DNA from: Clavelina lepadiformis
Taxonomy: Eukaryota; Chordata; Ascidiacea; Aplousobranchia; Clavelinidae
NCBI RefSeq assembly: GCF_947623445.1
Contig: NC_135240.1
Span: 8,990,001 to 9,054,000 of the forward strand
DNA length: 64,000 nucleotides
Direction: 5' to 3'
The notes below the pieces were generated by a model. That model was given only the letters and a program-made list of their open reading frames with translations. It made no database searches and was not told the DNA's origin. Shown here piece by piece: positions 35,465 to 47,560 of this stretch (positions within the stretch are counted from its first letter, which is position 1; each line of letters begins with the position of its first letter). Both the position numbers and the translations under genes were made by a program.

Positions 35465-36489
35465 CTGAAATAAAGACCAAACAAAACTTTGCTTGTAATA
35501 AGTATCTTAAAACTGTAACTGTAAAGAAGTTCTACGAAAAAGGTAGAACATACACAAATCTATAACGCTGTTCGGAAAACCATCAATCCTGCAATCTCGA
35601 ATTTTTGCAACGTCTATGACTGGGAGAACAATTGTCATCTAAATATTGTCATTCGAGAAAATGTCACGGAGAAAAACGTATTTCTGTAAATGGAGCGGGT
35701 GCCCAAATACACAGTCCTTCAAGGCCAGCGGAGCGTATATGTATTGACTTCAGCGAAGCCGAAAAATTTTAGCATGATTGTAGCCTATCATAGCATGTTT
35801 AAAAGGTTTCAAAGAAAACTTTGAGCAAAAAGCCTTTATTTGTTTATGCTTAAGCGTTTCCATGATCACGTCAAAATGGTGTCAAATGAAGTAGGTTGGA
35901 ACTTCAAAAAATTCAAAGCACCTGTAGAGAAAAAATTTTAAATCAAGTTTTCTCATAAAGCGAGCAACTATTTTATGCACTACCGAACAGCAATTTTAAC
36001 AAAGCTTACGATAGCGCTTTTCCCCTTTTCCAAATTAAAACTTTTGTTTCTTCTAACGCGTAGACTTGCTATAAACTCGTTGCGATCAGCATGTATAGGC
36101 TACTGGTAAGAGTTAATTGACTTGATCTTAAACAATGAACAACAGCCATGAAATGGAATCACAAAACGCCTTACGAATCAGAATAGCAGTCATAACTCAT
36201 TAATGTGTGAATAGAACCCTATAAGCATGCAGTTAAATTAATAAAGGAATCAACGTAACTTAAAGCAGTTTTGTCAAATAGAGCAAATTTCATAAAAAGG
36301 TTTAGTGAAAGCCATGTTATGCAGCACATTATACCATACCGTCTATTTTGCATGCTTTTTTGCACCTACAGATTTCCAAAGAAAAAAGACGCGATCCCTA
36401 ATATTTATGCCATGTATCTTTGTATACTGTAACATCCGTATTATGTTTAGTTCTGCACTATCGTAATATCCGTAAAAGAAAGGATATTC
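35465..36489. other. Intergenic, no supported gene
   Basis: No exon or mobile-element ends are supported. The sequence continues downstream into a relic of the same two-helix gene family. Confidence 0.4.
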
Positions 36490-36690
36490 TTCATGTAGCA
36501 ACCATTTTCATCGGAATAGGCGGAGTACTATTCTGATCTTGCTACAATAAATCCTGCATCTACAGACGATTACTATATTGGAACTCTTCCTGGTACCGAA
36601 ACTACAATTTGCCTCAATCTTTGATGCAGACAAGACACGTGACAACCGCGAATAGAGATTCGTTTTCATTAATGCTGAAACGTAATGAAA
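36490..36690 (+). pseudogene. Relic of the two-transmembrane PPxY gene
   Basis: A stretch aligns with the second helix and early tail of the 34.8 kb gene: IFIGIGGVLF is followed by an in-frame TGA where the intact gene reads CYAIL, then a frame change, then PGTET and LPQSLM matching PGPTRNGSLPQSPM. No first exon and no PPxY end were found. It is a dead partial copy in the same orientation as its neighbour, so a tandem duplication followed by loss is likely. Confidence 0.65.
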
Positions 36691-36714
36691 AAGACCTGAA
36701 AAACACCTAAAAAA

Positions 36715-36860
36715 TCATTTCAAACGATGACTCGAGTCAAGTCAAGTTATTTTTGTACTTTCTTTGAAAGGGACTCGAGTCAAGTCAAGTGTTTGAAATA
36801 TGTGATTCGAGTCGAGTTATTACGACTCTGCTTTTTCAAGACCTGGACTATAGTAACATA
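36715..36860. repeat. Decayed repeat with GAGTCAAGTC motifs
   Basis: ACTCGAGTCAAGTCAAGT occurs twice in about 70 bases, followed by GATTCGAGTCGAG. It is the same motif family as at 20.1 kb. No clean termini were found. Confidence 0.5.
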
Positions 36861-38480
36861 TCATATGGTTATTTTTTCAGTTACTTTAATTGTTTGCAGA
36901 TGAAGAAGCTGATGAACACGCTACATGTTAGTTCCTTATTTATCTAATCTTCTTAAATAAAAATATTTACATATATTGAATGAGTAACCAGGAACCGGTA
37001 ACCAGCTTCAAGTTGGTCATTTGTGATTTCGATTAATTAATTAACGATCGCACCAAATGAATGTTCTCTGATTTGATACATACGTAACCCGATGAATTTT
37101 GTTGACAGAATACTATCATGCTCATAAAAGCCACTTGCATTTCAAAGTTAATGTACTAACGCTGACAGTGTGTAAATTTCCAGGCCTGGAATATTTTAAA
37201 CATCACATGAAACAGGGAGTAGGCTATATGATTACTTTGATGTATGCCAAAGCATGATTAGTCCTTGTTCGCGTTTTGTAAGTTGTTTTAATCGGAAGTC
37301 ATGACACACTTTGTCAAAGCTTGTAATCAATATGTTATGCAACGTGTCAGTGTGGCACAAATCATTCCGACTTCGTAACAGTACTGAATCATGCATTATT
37401 TCCCCAAGGCACACATCGAGTGAAACATTAGAGATTCTAAGAAGAAGATGCAAATCCATAGGTCGTTGAGAAATTCGTAGTAACTTAGATAGGCTTATTT
37501 GCTTATTGTGGGCAATAGGTCTGTATACGTGTATAGCTTTACTCCTATATTTGTATTCATTAAAGATTAGTTGCTTAAACGCGTTTCTTGAGAATTACTT
37601 TGTTGAAATGCTCCGTGAACAGATACAACAATGCAAGAAGCTGGGAGCACTGAAAAGTCTATACGTTCAACTCGTACGACAAAAGTCTAGTCAATAATCC
37701 CCATAATCTACAGTCTGATGGCATCAAGCCTTTCGGTATGTAGGCCTACACTTGTATGCTCATATTGACTTACTGACTTATGAAAGAACATACTGGACGA
37801 CTCACGCATTGAAAGTGGCAATGTACGAAGGTTGTTGACAACCTTTCTTTTGTATTCCATATTGGGATATAATGCTTCTATGGATTAGGGTTGCATTCAA
37901 CGTAAAACCTTTGCAGCAAAAAGCAGTAAACTTGATAAATACTATAAACTCAATAAACCTTTACCAAACCACAAATGTTGCACACCACAAAGATTATTAT
38001 TCAACAAAATTTATTCTGATTTACTCGATGTCTATAGATTTTACGATTACCTTGGTAAACCGTGTCACAAAGTTGCTATATACGAAGTATAGCATGGTTA
38101 GTGGATGTATTTCTGTAATCAAAGTAATCAACACCCCATCAACAGCTATATACATAGAAATCTAATTATGAGAAGAAATGAATTACATCGATGTCCCGAA
38201 AACCTGATCTGACATGAAAGTTATGTTTATCACGAAACATCGCCAAATGCATGCACTTCTAAATAAATATTAGAAGTGCTAAGGAAACTAAGCTCTTCTC
38301 AATTTGAATCATGTCTTCTATGAAAAAGTGCATTTCATTGGGGCGGATTGAGGTAGTTGGATATGATTGAAAATATTACAGTGCGTTGGGAAGACCAATG
38401 TTCAGTAGGCAAGAAATAGGTGACCAGATTGGCATATATATGCTATTCATATTACATTTACATAACTTGTATGCGGTATA
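36861..38480. other. Intergenic, no supported gene
   Basis: Several short frames exist (for example 37506-37697 and 37872-38165) but none has an ATG context, splice partner and composition together. No transposon ends were paired. Confidence 0.4.
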
Positions 38481-38957
38481 TTAAAACTTTCTTGTCCTTG
38501 GTCTGTTAAGCTTGTTGCGGAAGGAAAGTTTTGATACCATAACATCATGCAATAAAGTAAACGCAAAAAGTACGCCCCCAAGGAGCACAAGAACAACAAG
38601 TTTGGCGGCTCGCATGACTTGAGAAATAGAACGTCGTCTTGCCGACCTCCACTTTCTTTTACGAAATCCTTTACAACAATATACAATCGTATTATCACCA
38701 ACTGCCAATATACTAGTTACAGACCAAGCACGTGGGTTTAAAATCCATAACAAAAACATAAACTTCTCACTTCCATCATGTTTCATGTACACGGTTGTGT
38801 TGACTTGAGTCTTCGAAGAATGACTGCTTCCAAAGAAAAAATTAAGAAATGCAATAACTTGAGCAAAGGTTGCGTTCGGTCTATGATTTCCTCCATGTTT
38901 AACACCTTCAAGTTCTCCTTTTGTGTTTATGTTTCTCCTATCATTCATATCCGTCAT
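38481..38957 (-). CDS. Hypothetical membrane protein, 158 residues
   Basis: One open ATG frame, unusually long for this AT-rich sequence. The N-terminal 40 residues are polar with a sequon NAT. Hydrophobic stretches lie at about 31-43 (FAQVIAFLNFFFG) and about 66-80, then a strongly basic patch KGFRKRKWRSARRRS, then a clear helix at about 116-136 (LVVLVLLGGVLFAFTLL) and a basic end. An intron inside the frame cannot be excluded. No family is recognised and it does not share the phase-1 two-helix plan of the neighbouring cluster genes. Confidence 0.45.
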   Translation of the reverse strand: MTDMNDRRNINTKGELEGVKHGGNHRPNATFAQVIAFLNFFFGSSHSSKTQVNTTVYMKHDGSEKFMFLLWILNPRAWSVTSILAVGDNTIVYCCKGFRKRKWRSARRRSISQVMRAAKLVVLVLLGGVLFAFTLLHDVMVSKLSFRNKLNRPRTRKF

Positions 38958-40640
38958 GCATGCACTGATATCAATAACAATTTACTAAACACATTTTATT
39001 CCTGCTATTTAACCTATAACAGTTTGTAACATACCCAATAATCCAGGCAAAGCTCAGCAATGATTAAACACAAGCTGCTGTCAGAAATTGAGATTGTGAA
39101 TCAGATCTATTCCTTGATATAGCTGGGTATATATAACGGAAACTGTCATTAACTAAGAACTATACATTCAGTTAAAGTACGAGTGACTTAATATTTGGAT
39201 ATGCAAGTGATATAGTGACCAATCCGATGAGTGTTACCGATTACTTATTAACCACCTTGTCGTCTTACTTAATTTTTCATTCATCTTTTGCAATGTTTTT
39301 ATAATGCTATATGTGTGACACAAAAAAACTGAATCATAGAGTTATGTAGCAGACACTATTACACCATATTGGTTATCATCATATAAAACGTGTCCATATC
39401 AGCAATAAACAAATACATGGATATACCCGAGCTTGTATGGTGCTGTTGTCTTGGCAAAATTATGTAATTTGCGTAAATGTTACTTGTACTTGAACGTCAT
39501 ACATTATTGTAGCGTACTTTAATTTCCAGCCTTCATACTTCCATCAGTAAGAGTCTAGACTAGAAGTTAGTGGTACGTTTGACACTTTTTTCTGTTCAGT
39601 TTGCACAACAAAGTCAATGGACAAGTGAATTGTTTTCGTGCAACTCAGCTAACAAAAAAAACATTGCAACAATAACGTCGTCACGTAGTTGCGCTTACGA
39701 TAGGAGTTTACGTTGTGTTTAATGTTTTTTAAAACCGTGAACTTTCAAAAACGTTTTAAAAAGTTTTTGTTAACGAGATAGCGTTTTTTCTACGTATTTT
39801 AAGACATTTCTGCAACGTTTTATGACAACTTAAGTTGCGGCTGTGGTTGAGGTCCGCAGATATGATATTGACAATGCTGTTTATTTCTGGTATCGTGTTC
39901 CAATTTTGCGGTTTATATTTGTTACTTATGTACAGACATATGAGTGAATATTGTAAACTGGAATGTGTGTGATTGCGCGTAATGGATTACAGTTTAATCA
40001 CTAAGTATAAACACCATAAAAAAAGCTTTTCTTTAAATCAACGAAACCTTAAAGTGTCGGATTTCATTAAACATCACTTTTGGTATCCAAAAAGGGACTT
40101 CAACGGTGTTATCAGAGCGCTCTTAACATATGTTTGATTAAACGTCTTGCTAAACAAATTATAAATTGCTGCAGAAATTGTAGACGTCTTTCAGTCAAGC
40201 TTATTTCCATAACAAGCTGCTATACGAAGAAATATCGCAAAATCGTTTGAATGAGTAATATATTTTTTTGTTTGATTTTGTTACCTTCTATCAATTTGAC
40301 ATAGGAAAAAGTTGATCTAATATCTTTATTTACTCTTTACATTAGCAAAAGGAAAAAAAACGTAATTGTACGGGGTATAAAAGAAAATTGAATAATTGTG
40401 CCAGTAACACGATTTTTTTATATACATACCACAAAAAATAATTTCAGGCTGCCATTCCATTGTGTAACACCTGAAAGGCTGACAAATGAACTTCATTATT
40501 CTAGAATGGTTGCTTATAATATGTCGATCATACATGTCAGGATAGTCAATGTAAATTGCACGCCAAAATACAGAAGTTGCTGTCTTTTTTTTACTTGTTT
40601 TTATTAGCTTTACTTTTCCACTTTTTCTAAGACCTTGTCT
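38958..40640. other. Intergenic, no supported gene
   Basis: AT-rich DNA without supported exons. A minus-strand AATAAA at 40605-40600 is the likely poly(A) signal of the gene ending at 40641, about 35 bases past its stop. Confidence 0.45.
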
Positions 40641-41424
40641 TCATTCTTTATCTCCTTTATTTGGAACTGCATCTTGGTTGTTTGGGGAAGCACCCGCCGA
40701 TTCTGCATCAATTTTCCCACGAGTATTGCATACAGAAACATACGTTGGTGGTTCATCGGCGTACAACACTTGTGCGTTAGTTAAAATGTATTCTTGTCTG
40801 GCATTAAACGTTACTGTCACGTGTTTTCTCATTGATGATTGAGGCAAACGACCATTGCGTGTCGGACTAGAAAAAACTCTGCGAGACGGCGATGTTACAG
40901 ACATTATGTATGCATGTTTGCCTTTGTTCGCCTTGCAACAAAGAACAGCGTAGCATGTGAGAAATACGCCACCCATCGTCAGCCAAATGGCGCTTAGATA
41001 TGGTTGGGGACTTCTGCTGTAATCAGGAAAGACAGCAAGTGTTAGAAGCCCAGCCACTATGAAGGCGCATAATGACGCCTTTACCAACACCTTCTTTAGG
41101 AAACCTGCATGAAAACAGAAGTGTGAAAAATATGTGTAATCCGTACGTTCTGTAAACCTTGTTAATGTATAAATAAAATTGGCTTAAAAAGTCTATACAT
41201 ATTTATCATACGATGGTCAAAGCTAGAAAACTCTTGGAGATTAATAACAATATCTAAGAACTGTGTTATTCTTTATTTATTTCATAACTATTCTAGCTTT
41301 GTGATTGGAAATTATCCTATTTCTCTTAATTTGATTTATGCTATTGAAGTTTACCTGCCGATGGATTAGCAAATACATCATAGTTGTTTCCAAAAATATG
41401 ATCGCCGCGATTCCCGAACTCCAT
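40641..41424 (-). CDS. Two-transmembrane PPxY protein, inverted-pair copy 2
   Basis: Exon 1 (41424-41355, MEFGNRGDHIFGNNYDVF) joins exon 2 (41104-40641) by a phase-1 intron, giving 177 residues. Helix 1 (LCAFIVAGLLTLAVF) and helix 2 (WLTMGGVFLTCYAVLCCK) flank a loop SRSPQPYLSA that matches SYNRIPQPYLSG in the 34.8 kb gene. The tail shares TRNGRLPQSSMRKH, FNARQE and DEPPTYVSV, so one PPxY remains; the second, terminal PPxY of copy 1 is replaced by a polar Asn/Asp/Lys end. The two copies face each other about 5 kb apart. The di-Cys after helix 2 is a plausible palmitoylation site. Confidence 0.76.
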
Positions 41425-42289
41425 TGCTCTTGATAAACAATTGGCATTTGAAATCAATTTCGCAATTCGTTTAGTTATGGCATTAGTATCATAGAAAATG
41501 GTTTGCTATCTATTCTAAAACTATTTGGAGAAAGTTTTATTGAACACCCTTGCTTATCTTGCAAGTCATCAAACACATTATCATCGTCTAGAAGCTGCCC
41601 TCAGTGGCTAAAATTTGTCGCTTTTCAATTCATTTCTCTTGGACAAGCAACAGTGCCATTGTGTTTAGTGGCTTCTTATAAGTTAAATACATTCTTCACA
41701 GTTTTTCAGCAACAGGCATACTCAATTGTTTAAGATGTAAGAAGATACTGTCCTATTGTACACCGGTGTCTGTAGATTCTCTTTCACAATTGGTGTTTAT
41801 GATCTATTTACAAAATTTTCTACGGCTTTTATGTAACAGTGCTTACTTCATTTTAAACATATTACAGAGCTGCTTAGTTTTAACCTTTTTCAGATGCATT
41901 TGACAATTTATTTCTTTATGTAGATAACGCAATTATCTATATTATATAAAATATTATTTTATAGGAATTATGTTAAGCTAAAATAATAAAGAAATAGTTA
42001 AAAGAGGAAGATATAGGTCAAGGAAATGAGAATAGTTACTATAAGATAAATAAACACATATAACTTCTGTTTATTTCGAAAAATGGTTCAAGCGAAAATG
42101 ACTTAGTGTGTTTCATATAGAAACTTACTTCTATACTAAACACAGTTGCGATAAATCAACGATCTTAGTTTTTCTCAATGATTGTGATGACATGGTATCG
42201 GATAAGGTTGCACACGGTTTGCTATCTTCCTAGGTTTAAGATTTTGTGAAAGAGTAAAGCTATCCTGACTCCCAACGCAATCTTCCAAC
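41425..42289. other. Intergenic, divergent promoter region
   Basis: This 865-bp stretch separates the minus-strand gene starting at 41424 from the plus-strand gene starting at 42290, so it could serve as a shared divergent promoter region. I see no supported exon; the frame at 41503-41733 lacks an ATG context and partner. Confidence 0.4.
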
Positions 42290-43184
42290 ATGAGTGATAC
42301 AGGATGTGACTGCTCCGGGGGTGGAGATTGTAATAACTTCGGAGGTGGAAGTTGCGATTACTCCTGTGGAGACCTACATGCAGGAGTGGAAACCAAAGTT
42401 CATGGTTGTGGTGAGAACGTTGAAGGATGGATGTTAGGAATAGGATCGTTTGATTATGATCATCACTACGATCAGCAAAGTAGCACTGATAAAACACAGA
42501 TTGCCTTGACCTTGACAAAGAGTGATACGTGCTCCAACGACATTCCGACTGAATCAAAAAGTATGTCACGTGGAAACATTTATACTTTTTCTTTAAGCTG
42601 TATGCACACTATGTTAAGTATGCGCTGCATGTACAAAACTGTGTAGGTTACCACACTAAGGTTTTTGAATAGCATGCTATTACTGCTATTACATGCTATT
42701 ACATGCTATTACATGCTATTACATGCTATTACATGCTATTACATGCTATTGCATGCAGTTACTAGAGATAAAACTATTACCAATTTTAACTTGCAACCAC
42801 ACACGAATATGTGGAAATTTTTAGGTTTTTAAGAGACATCAACAGCAAAAAAATTGTTCTTTCAAATATTTTGTGCAACTTATAATATAGGACTAGGCTT
42901 ATATGCTTTATTTCCTTCAGGTTGCAAAATATTAGCAGTGAGAAGTATGAACGCTTTGCAAACAAGCTTAATAGCAAACTCATTATACAGATTGTTCAAG
43001 ACAGATCAAGGCCATACCTTGCTGCGTGCCGTTTTTTGGAATGTTTTTCATCGTGATGGGAATTCTGGAATTGGAAGTTTTTACTTCTAATGGCACACAT
43101 GTAATGGGATACATTTGCCTTGCTTTAGGCGGCTCGATAATAATTATAGTCACTATTGTTATGCTTTGTAAGTTTAGAAATTGA
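42290..43184 (+). CDS. Two-transmembrane protein with Gly/Cys-rich N-terminus, tailless
   Basis: Exon 1 (42290-42560) joins exon 2 (42991-43184) by a phase-1 intron, giving 154 residues. The first 90 residues are Gly-, Cys- and Asp-rich (CDCSGGGDCNNFGGGSCDYS) and end with a His/Asp/Gln stretch (FDYDHHYDQQSST). Helix 1 lies at about 99-117 (VPFFGMFFIVMGIL), the loop has the sequon NGT, and helix 2 (about 126-149) ends LCKFRN followed directly by the stop. AATAAA begins one base after the stop. Acceptor choice matters: only the AG at 42989-42990 keeps the two-helix frame with phase 1; the AG at 42919-42920 opens a non-hydrophobic frame. The neighbour at 43.8 kb has a related first exon. Confidence 0.66.
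42673..42756. repeat. 10-bp tandem repeat in an intron
   Basis: About eight head-to-tail units of CATGCTATTA, the middle six essentially identical, lie inside the single intron of the 42.3 kb gene. Near-identity suggests recent expansion and probable length polymorphism. Confidence 0.9.
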
Positions 43185-43827
43185 AATAAAGTGATGAAGT
43201 TGAATTAAAAGTTTTTAACAATAGGATGTTACATTGTGTGAACTAAGCTGTTTGCATTTTTAAACAAGTAATCTGCAATTGTTCATAGCAACGCATTGTG
43301 ATAATGCAAACTCTATTGGTGTAAAATTATGCATATTTGAACATTAAATAAAGTCGCTATGTCTCTTGAAGACAAATTGTAATTTATTGTTATTTACGTC
43401 CAAACGGTCTCAAATCTCCTGTCGCAGGTCATGTATTTTTTCGAAAGAGTAGTTCGTTAACTTAACTGGTGCAAAACTTAGAGCGTATAGCATGAAACTG
43501 AATGACTTTTAGGCTAGCTCAAGGCGTAATACCAGGCTTCATTACATTTGAGACTTTATACTCGTATTTAGGAGCTCAAGTATGAGCACTAGATAGCTTA
43601 AGAAAGTATTCCTTTCACTTCAGTCGCTTTACTTCAGAAAAGTTGTGCAGTTTTTGTTCCAAGTATTTTTGAGATTTACTACAAAATTCGAATTATAGTT
43701 GTTGACAAACAATATTATTGTGTTATCATTTGCAGCAGAGAAAACTGATCAATTATGCGTGAACACGCGTAGCTAATTTACTGGCAAATCTGACAATCTT
43801 GTCATAGTATATACACAATTAACAAAC

Positions 43828-44640
43828 ATGGGCGATGGAGGTTTGGATTTTAACGGAAGTGGAGGTTGTGATTATACCGGAGGGGGTGGACTTGTAGGAG
43901 GTGGATCTGAAGGAACTGGTGGGGAGGGGATGTTTGGAGAAACAGACAATTACCACTATCACCACAGCAGCGCTGCTGACAACACCCATCTCGCTCTTCA
44001 TCGAAGTGCTGCACGAGATGGTGAGTAATGATAAAGTATAAGCTGTAAACGTTGCATTCAGATATGTACGTATCTGCACTATGACTATAAACAACGTCCT
44101 TCTTTTTAGTTAGAATGATATGTTTAAGTAATTGACAACTGCGTACTAGCTTCATTCTCCACACAAAACATGGCATCGAAAGAGTTCTATTTGTGCCTTG
44201 AATAGTTACAAGATTGAAGTTTGGGGCTTAAGGTTATAAGGACCTTTTTCTTTGCTTATTTCGTAACGATACTTTGATAGTTTATCTATGCTGTAACCAC
44301 TGACCTCATTTAGTTCGAAATTAAAATTTTGTGCTGAAAATAGTAACTTGCCTTCACCGGTTGAAACAACAACCTCAAAAACCGTATTAGCAAAGCATGA
44401 ATACTACAACGAAACGTAATACCAGAAATCACTCGGACACTTTAATAATGAAATGAGTATATATTTATGCGCTTTCTGTAACAATAATAACGACATTACA
44501 ATATTTACAGTAGATGCTTCAAAAGGAACGGGGAAGATGGTTTGTCTTATTGGTAGCGTTCTTCATATCAGTGGGGATTCTGCAAGCAACAGTTCTTAAG
44601 TTGAACTCTAGTTTGCAAGTTTTTCTCCTGACCTGAAGGT
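43828..44640 (+). pseudogene. Paralogue of the Gly-rich two-helix gene, probably broken
   Basis: The first exon (43828-44020) is open, ends in phase 1 at a good GTGAGT donor and encodes MGDGGLDFNGSGGCDY, a Gly-rich run and NYHYHHSSAADNTHLAL, matching YDHHYDQQSSTDKTQIAL next door. Downstream, after TTTACAG at 44512, a hydrophobic segment RWFVLLVAFFISVGIL resembles helix 1 of the neighbour, but the phase-1 frame from that acceptor is not the hydrophobic one and ends after about 29 residues. No second helix was found. It is either a dead copy or a gene now making a soluble Gly/His-rich peptide. Confidence 0.5.
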
Positions 44641-45778
44641 TAACATTGACGTTTTTAGAATATTGCACACGGCTTATGCACCCAGAAACTGTCTTTAATA
44701 TGGTGTCCATTATCCTTTTAAATTATAAACCTATCTCATGCGTTGGATTTTTAGTAGTTGCAAAAACATATATTTAATAAAAGTGTGCTAATGTTGTTTA
44801 ATGACAGAATTCGTTTTATTGGTAAATATTTGATATGTGATCAACTGATCACTTAAAATGACCGACATTTCGACATAATCACATTTCGCAATTTGCGAGA
44901 AATGTTAGTTTACAGTTGCACATTTCTGATCATTTTCTTTGTATTTATCACATGCTACATTTTATATATTATTTTTGTTAGATTAAATAAATCCTTAAGA
45001 CTTTTTGGGGTTGGTAGTTATTGCACATATAATTGCAGCGAACGCATGCGTTAAGACTAATGATAATTACTCGATCCGGAAGTATGGGCCATATTTTGTT
45101 AAGTTACAGTGTGAAATGCAAAAGGTATCAATTGCGTTAACTAAACTCAGGGTGCAGAGTTTGGTGGCCGTGTTATCCGAACATTCTTTTAAAGCGTCAC
45201 TGTGTAGTTTACATTTTGTACGTTTTGAGCCCAGAGGGCTTTTCCATCTCTCTCTCATTGATGGTCTGTGATCATTTTCCTGGTTTATTGTGTTGTTGCA
45301 AACTTGCAATTTGAGAAATCATAATACCGTGTTCTTGCACAGAATGCTCTGGAATAAAGAAAACTCAGGGTTATAGTTCACTCTATACCGTTTTTTAATG
45401 TTTGTCATCGTATTGAGGTTCCTGAAAAAGCAAACATTAAAACAAACCCTATTAGTTTTATATGTTTGAGTTAAAACAACGTAAACGGGCATTGATGGCT
45501 ACCACTCGACGTGTTGACATCAATCACAATTTGTGTTATCACAAACAATGTTATCAGCAAGTTAAAACATCTAGCCTGTATCAACGGGCAGTCTTGCGTC
45601 AGCTGGTAATGTATAGCTGTGTATAGACCTTTATCAGGTGAGATCGGTTCTAACTCAATCATTATAAACGTAGCAGATCTATATAGTTCTTTTATTGGGT
45701 TTTAGCACACGTATGCGTTAGCTTGCCGCTGGCAACTCATAAAGTGCCTTTACCGTCAGGACGAATTAGTCTTAAACA
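44641..45778. other. Intergenic, no supported gene
   Basis: The frames at 45005-45271 and 45471-45662 lack partners and recognisable features. The region ends at the target duplication of a hAT MITE. Confidence 0.4.
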
Positions 45779-46116
45779 GTATATGCCAGGGGTGGGCAAC
45801 CTTTTTGAACCCGAGAGCCGCTTTGGTTGTTAAATTTTTACTGTCGAGCCAAGTCAGAAGAACTTATGACGTCATAAATAGTTTATGTCGTTTAATTATT
45901 CCATATCTGCATTCCTCAATCGAAAAATATCTATAAATTTGGATAATTAACAACTTGTCATCAATGCTGGATTAAATAAGGAAAAGAAAAAGAGAGAAAC
46001 GTTCATAAACGGTACTCTTGGTAGCCTTTACAATGTTTTTGAAATTTTACGATTCGTCTAGAAGAGCCACAAAAAACATGCTGGCGAGCCGCAGTTTGCC
46101 CTCCACTGGTATATGC
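45779..46116. mobile_element. hAT-type MITE with perfect 8-bp target duplication
   Basis: The element (45787-46108) starts CAGGGGTGGGCAACC and ends GGGCAAACTGCGGC-like in inverted order (imperfect terminal repeats, with GAGCCGC near both ends). GTATATGC flanks it on both sides. It is 322 bp and non-coding. Confidence 0.85.
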
Positions 46117-46289
46117 ACTATAGAACTAGGCAGTGACCGTAACTCACATTAGCGTATATTCTTTGAAGTTTTTTCGATTAAGCTTACTGTTTAATGCTTT
46201 TTATTTACAACGCTTTAAACTTTTACGTATGCCTATTGGTTTCTTTAACTTTTCGCCTATCCATTCTCCTAAACTAACCATCTACCTTT

Positions 46290-46530
46290 AACAACAGGCT
46301 GCGTGACCTACATACGGTGAAATAATAGTCACTTCGGTTAAAGATAAGGAATCAAGTTAGGAAACAGGTTATGCAAAAAGCAGATTTTAGTAGTTTAGGG
46401 TTAACTGAAAAAATTGAGTTAGACTAATGTTACTTCGTTATCACGATCAAACTAAAGAAACCAAGGCCCGAAAAAATAGCCTTGAATGTACTATTTTTCG
46501 GCTGAAATAGTGATAACCTCCAGCTAATAT
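46290..46530. repeat. Dispersed repeat copy 1 (GGCTGCGTGACCTAC family)
   Basis: This unit contains AACAACAGGCTGCGTGACC, a GTTAGG-rich middle and an end reading TTTCGGCTGAAATAGTGATAACCT. Related copies are at about 47360-47560 and 56868-57116. The left terminal block is inverted here relative to the 56.9 kb copy. It is probably a non-autonomous DNA element. Confidence 0.5.
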
Positions 46531-46649
46531 TTGTTTCAACATCGACCATAATTTACGGGAAAGTTTCACTGAGTGTAGAGCTAATGTTATATACTAGCTT
46601 TTAATTCCTCTGTTAAAGGCAGGTAGCTATGGGTATGGAGAATGGGCAT

Positions 46650-47560
46650 AAGCATATAAATAGAAATGATTAAGTATTTCAGAAAAGTTTGAATTATGGT
46701 TAAAATGGAAAATAACTCAAGTTTAGGTTTGGGCTGACGGGTGATATCACTATCAGTTATGCTATAGGTTAACATTGAACCGTATAAAGTCGCTTCGAAC
46801 AGGCAATTTCACGAGTGAAGTTATAGATTTAGTCAAAACGTAGCCCTACACCGAATTCTAAATTTAGCAATACAATCACCGTTATAAACTTCAGTAAACC
46901 TCTGCAATTATAACGCTGGTATTTAATGAACGTCATATACTGCAGGAAAGTTTTGGGTAATTTCGTTGGTATGCTTTACGTCACGGTTTTGTAGCTGTTG
47001 TTTTCCTATTTTCACGTGATATGACGTAAACATTACGCGGGCTATTTATCCAGTGACGCGCGGAACTTACGCGAAAAGAGAAAGAACCTACAACTGCTAG
47101 CAAAGTAGGCTTTTGAATTACAGTCTTTTACTGTAAGCAGGGCGCCGCCGCGCCGCTAATACCCCATTGAAACAGAAGTTTAAGTGTGAACTTGTGGCTA
47201 GCGTCATGCTGTGTATCTTTTGCCGTTCAAACAAACAACGAGGTTGGCTGAAACGAACAAGCAGTTTATTGGAAACATAAAAATTACAGACAGCTTCATG
47301 TATGTTGCGTCATCAGACGAATGTGTGACACTTTGAATTACATACCATTATGGTGTCACTAATCATGGGAAATGTTAGTGCAGCTAGCCCGCTTTCAAAG
47401 ATGAGCGGTTAGGCTAATCTTTATGAGACAGAATTTGCAAAAAGTTCATTTTAGTTATATTTTAAGGTAAATGTTAAGTTAGATATAGATCAAAAGGTCG
47501 TTTTAGGTTACTATTTGAAACCGGGAGAAGCAGCTTGTAACGTACAAAGCTTTTGGATGA
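46650..47560. repeat. Upstream flank of the 48.3 kb gene, duplicated at 53.5 kb
   Basis: From about 46660 to 47380 the order of short blocks (GCTATAGGTTAACATTGAACCGTA, split here as GGTTAACATTGAACCGTA; GTAAACCTCTGCAATTATA; GCAGGAAAGTTTTGGG; GTTCAAACAAACAACGAGG; GCGTCATCAGACGA) is repeated with small differences at about 53480-54095. A further copy of the dispersed GTGACCTAC-family repeat follows at 47360-47560. No gene is called in this stretch; the frame at 47679-47996 starts without ATG. Confidence 0.75.

Noticed and set aside
42673-42756. CRISPR-like array
   Set aside because: The 10-bp units are contiguous with no spacers; it is an ordinary tandem repeat in an intron.
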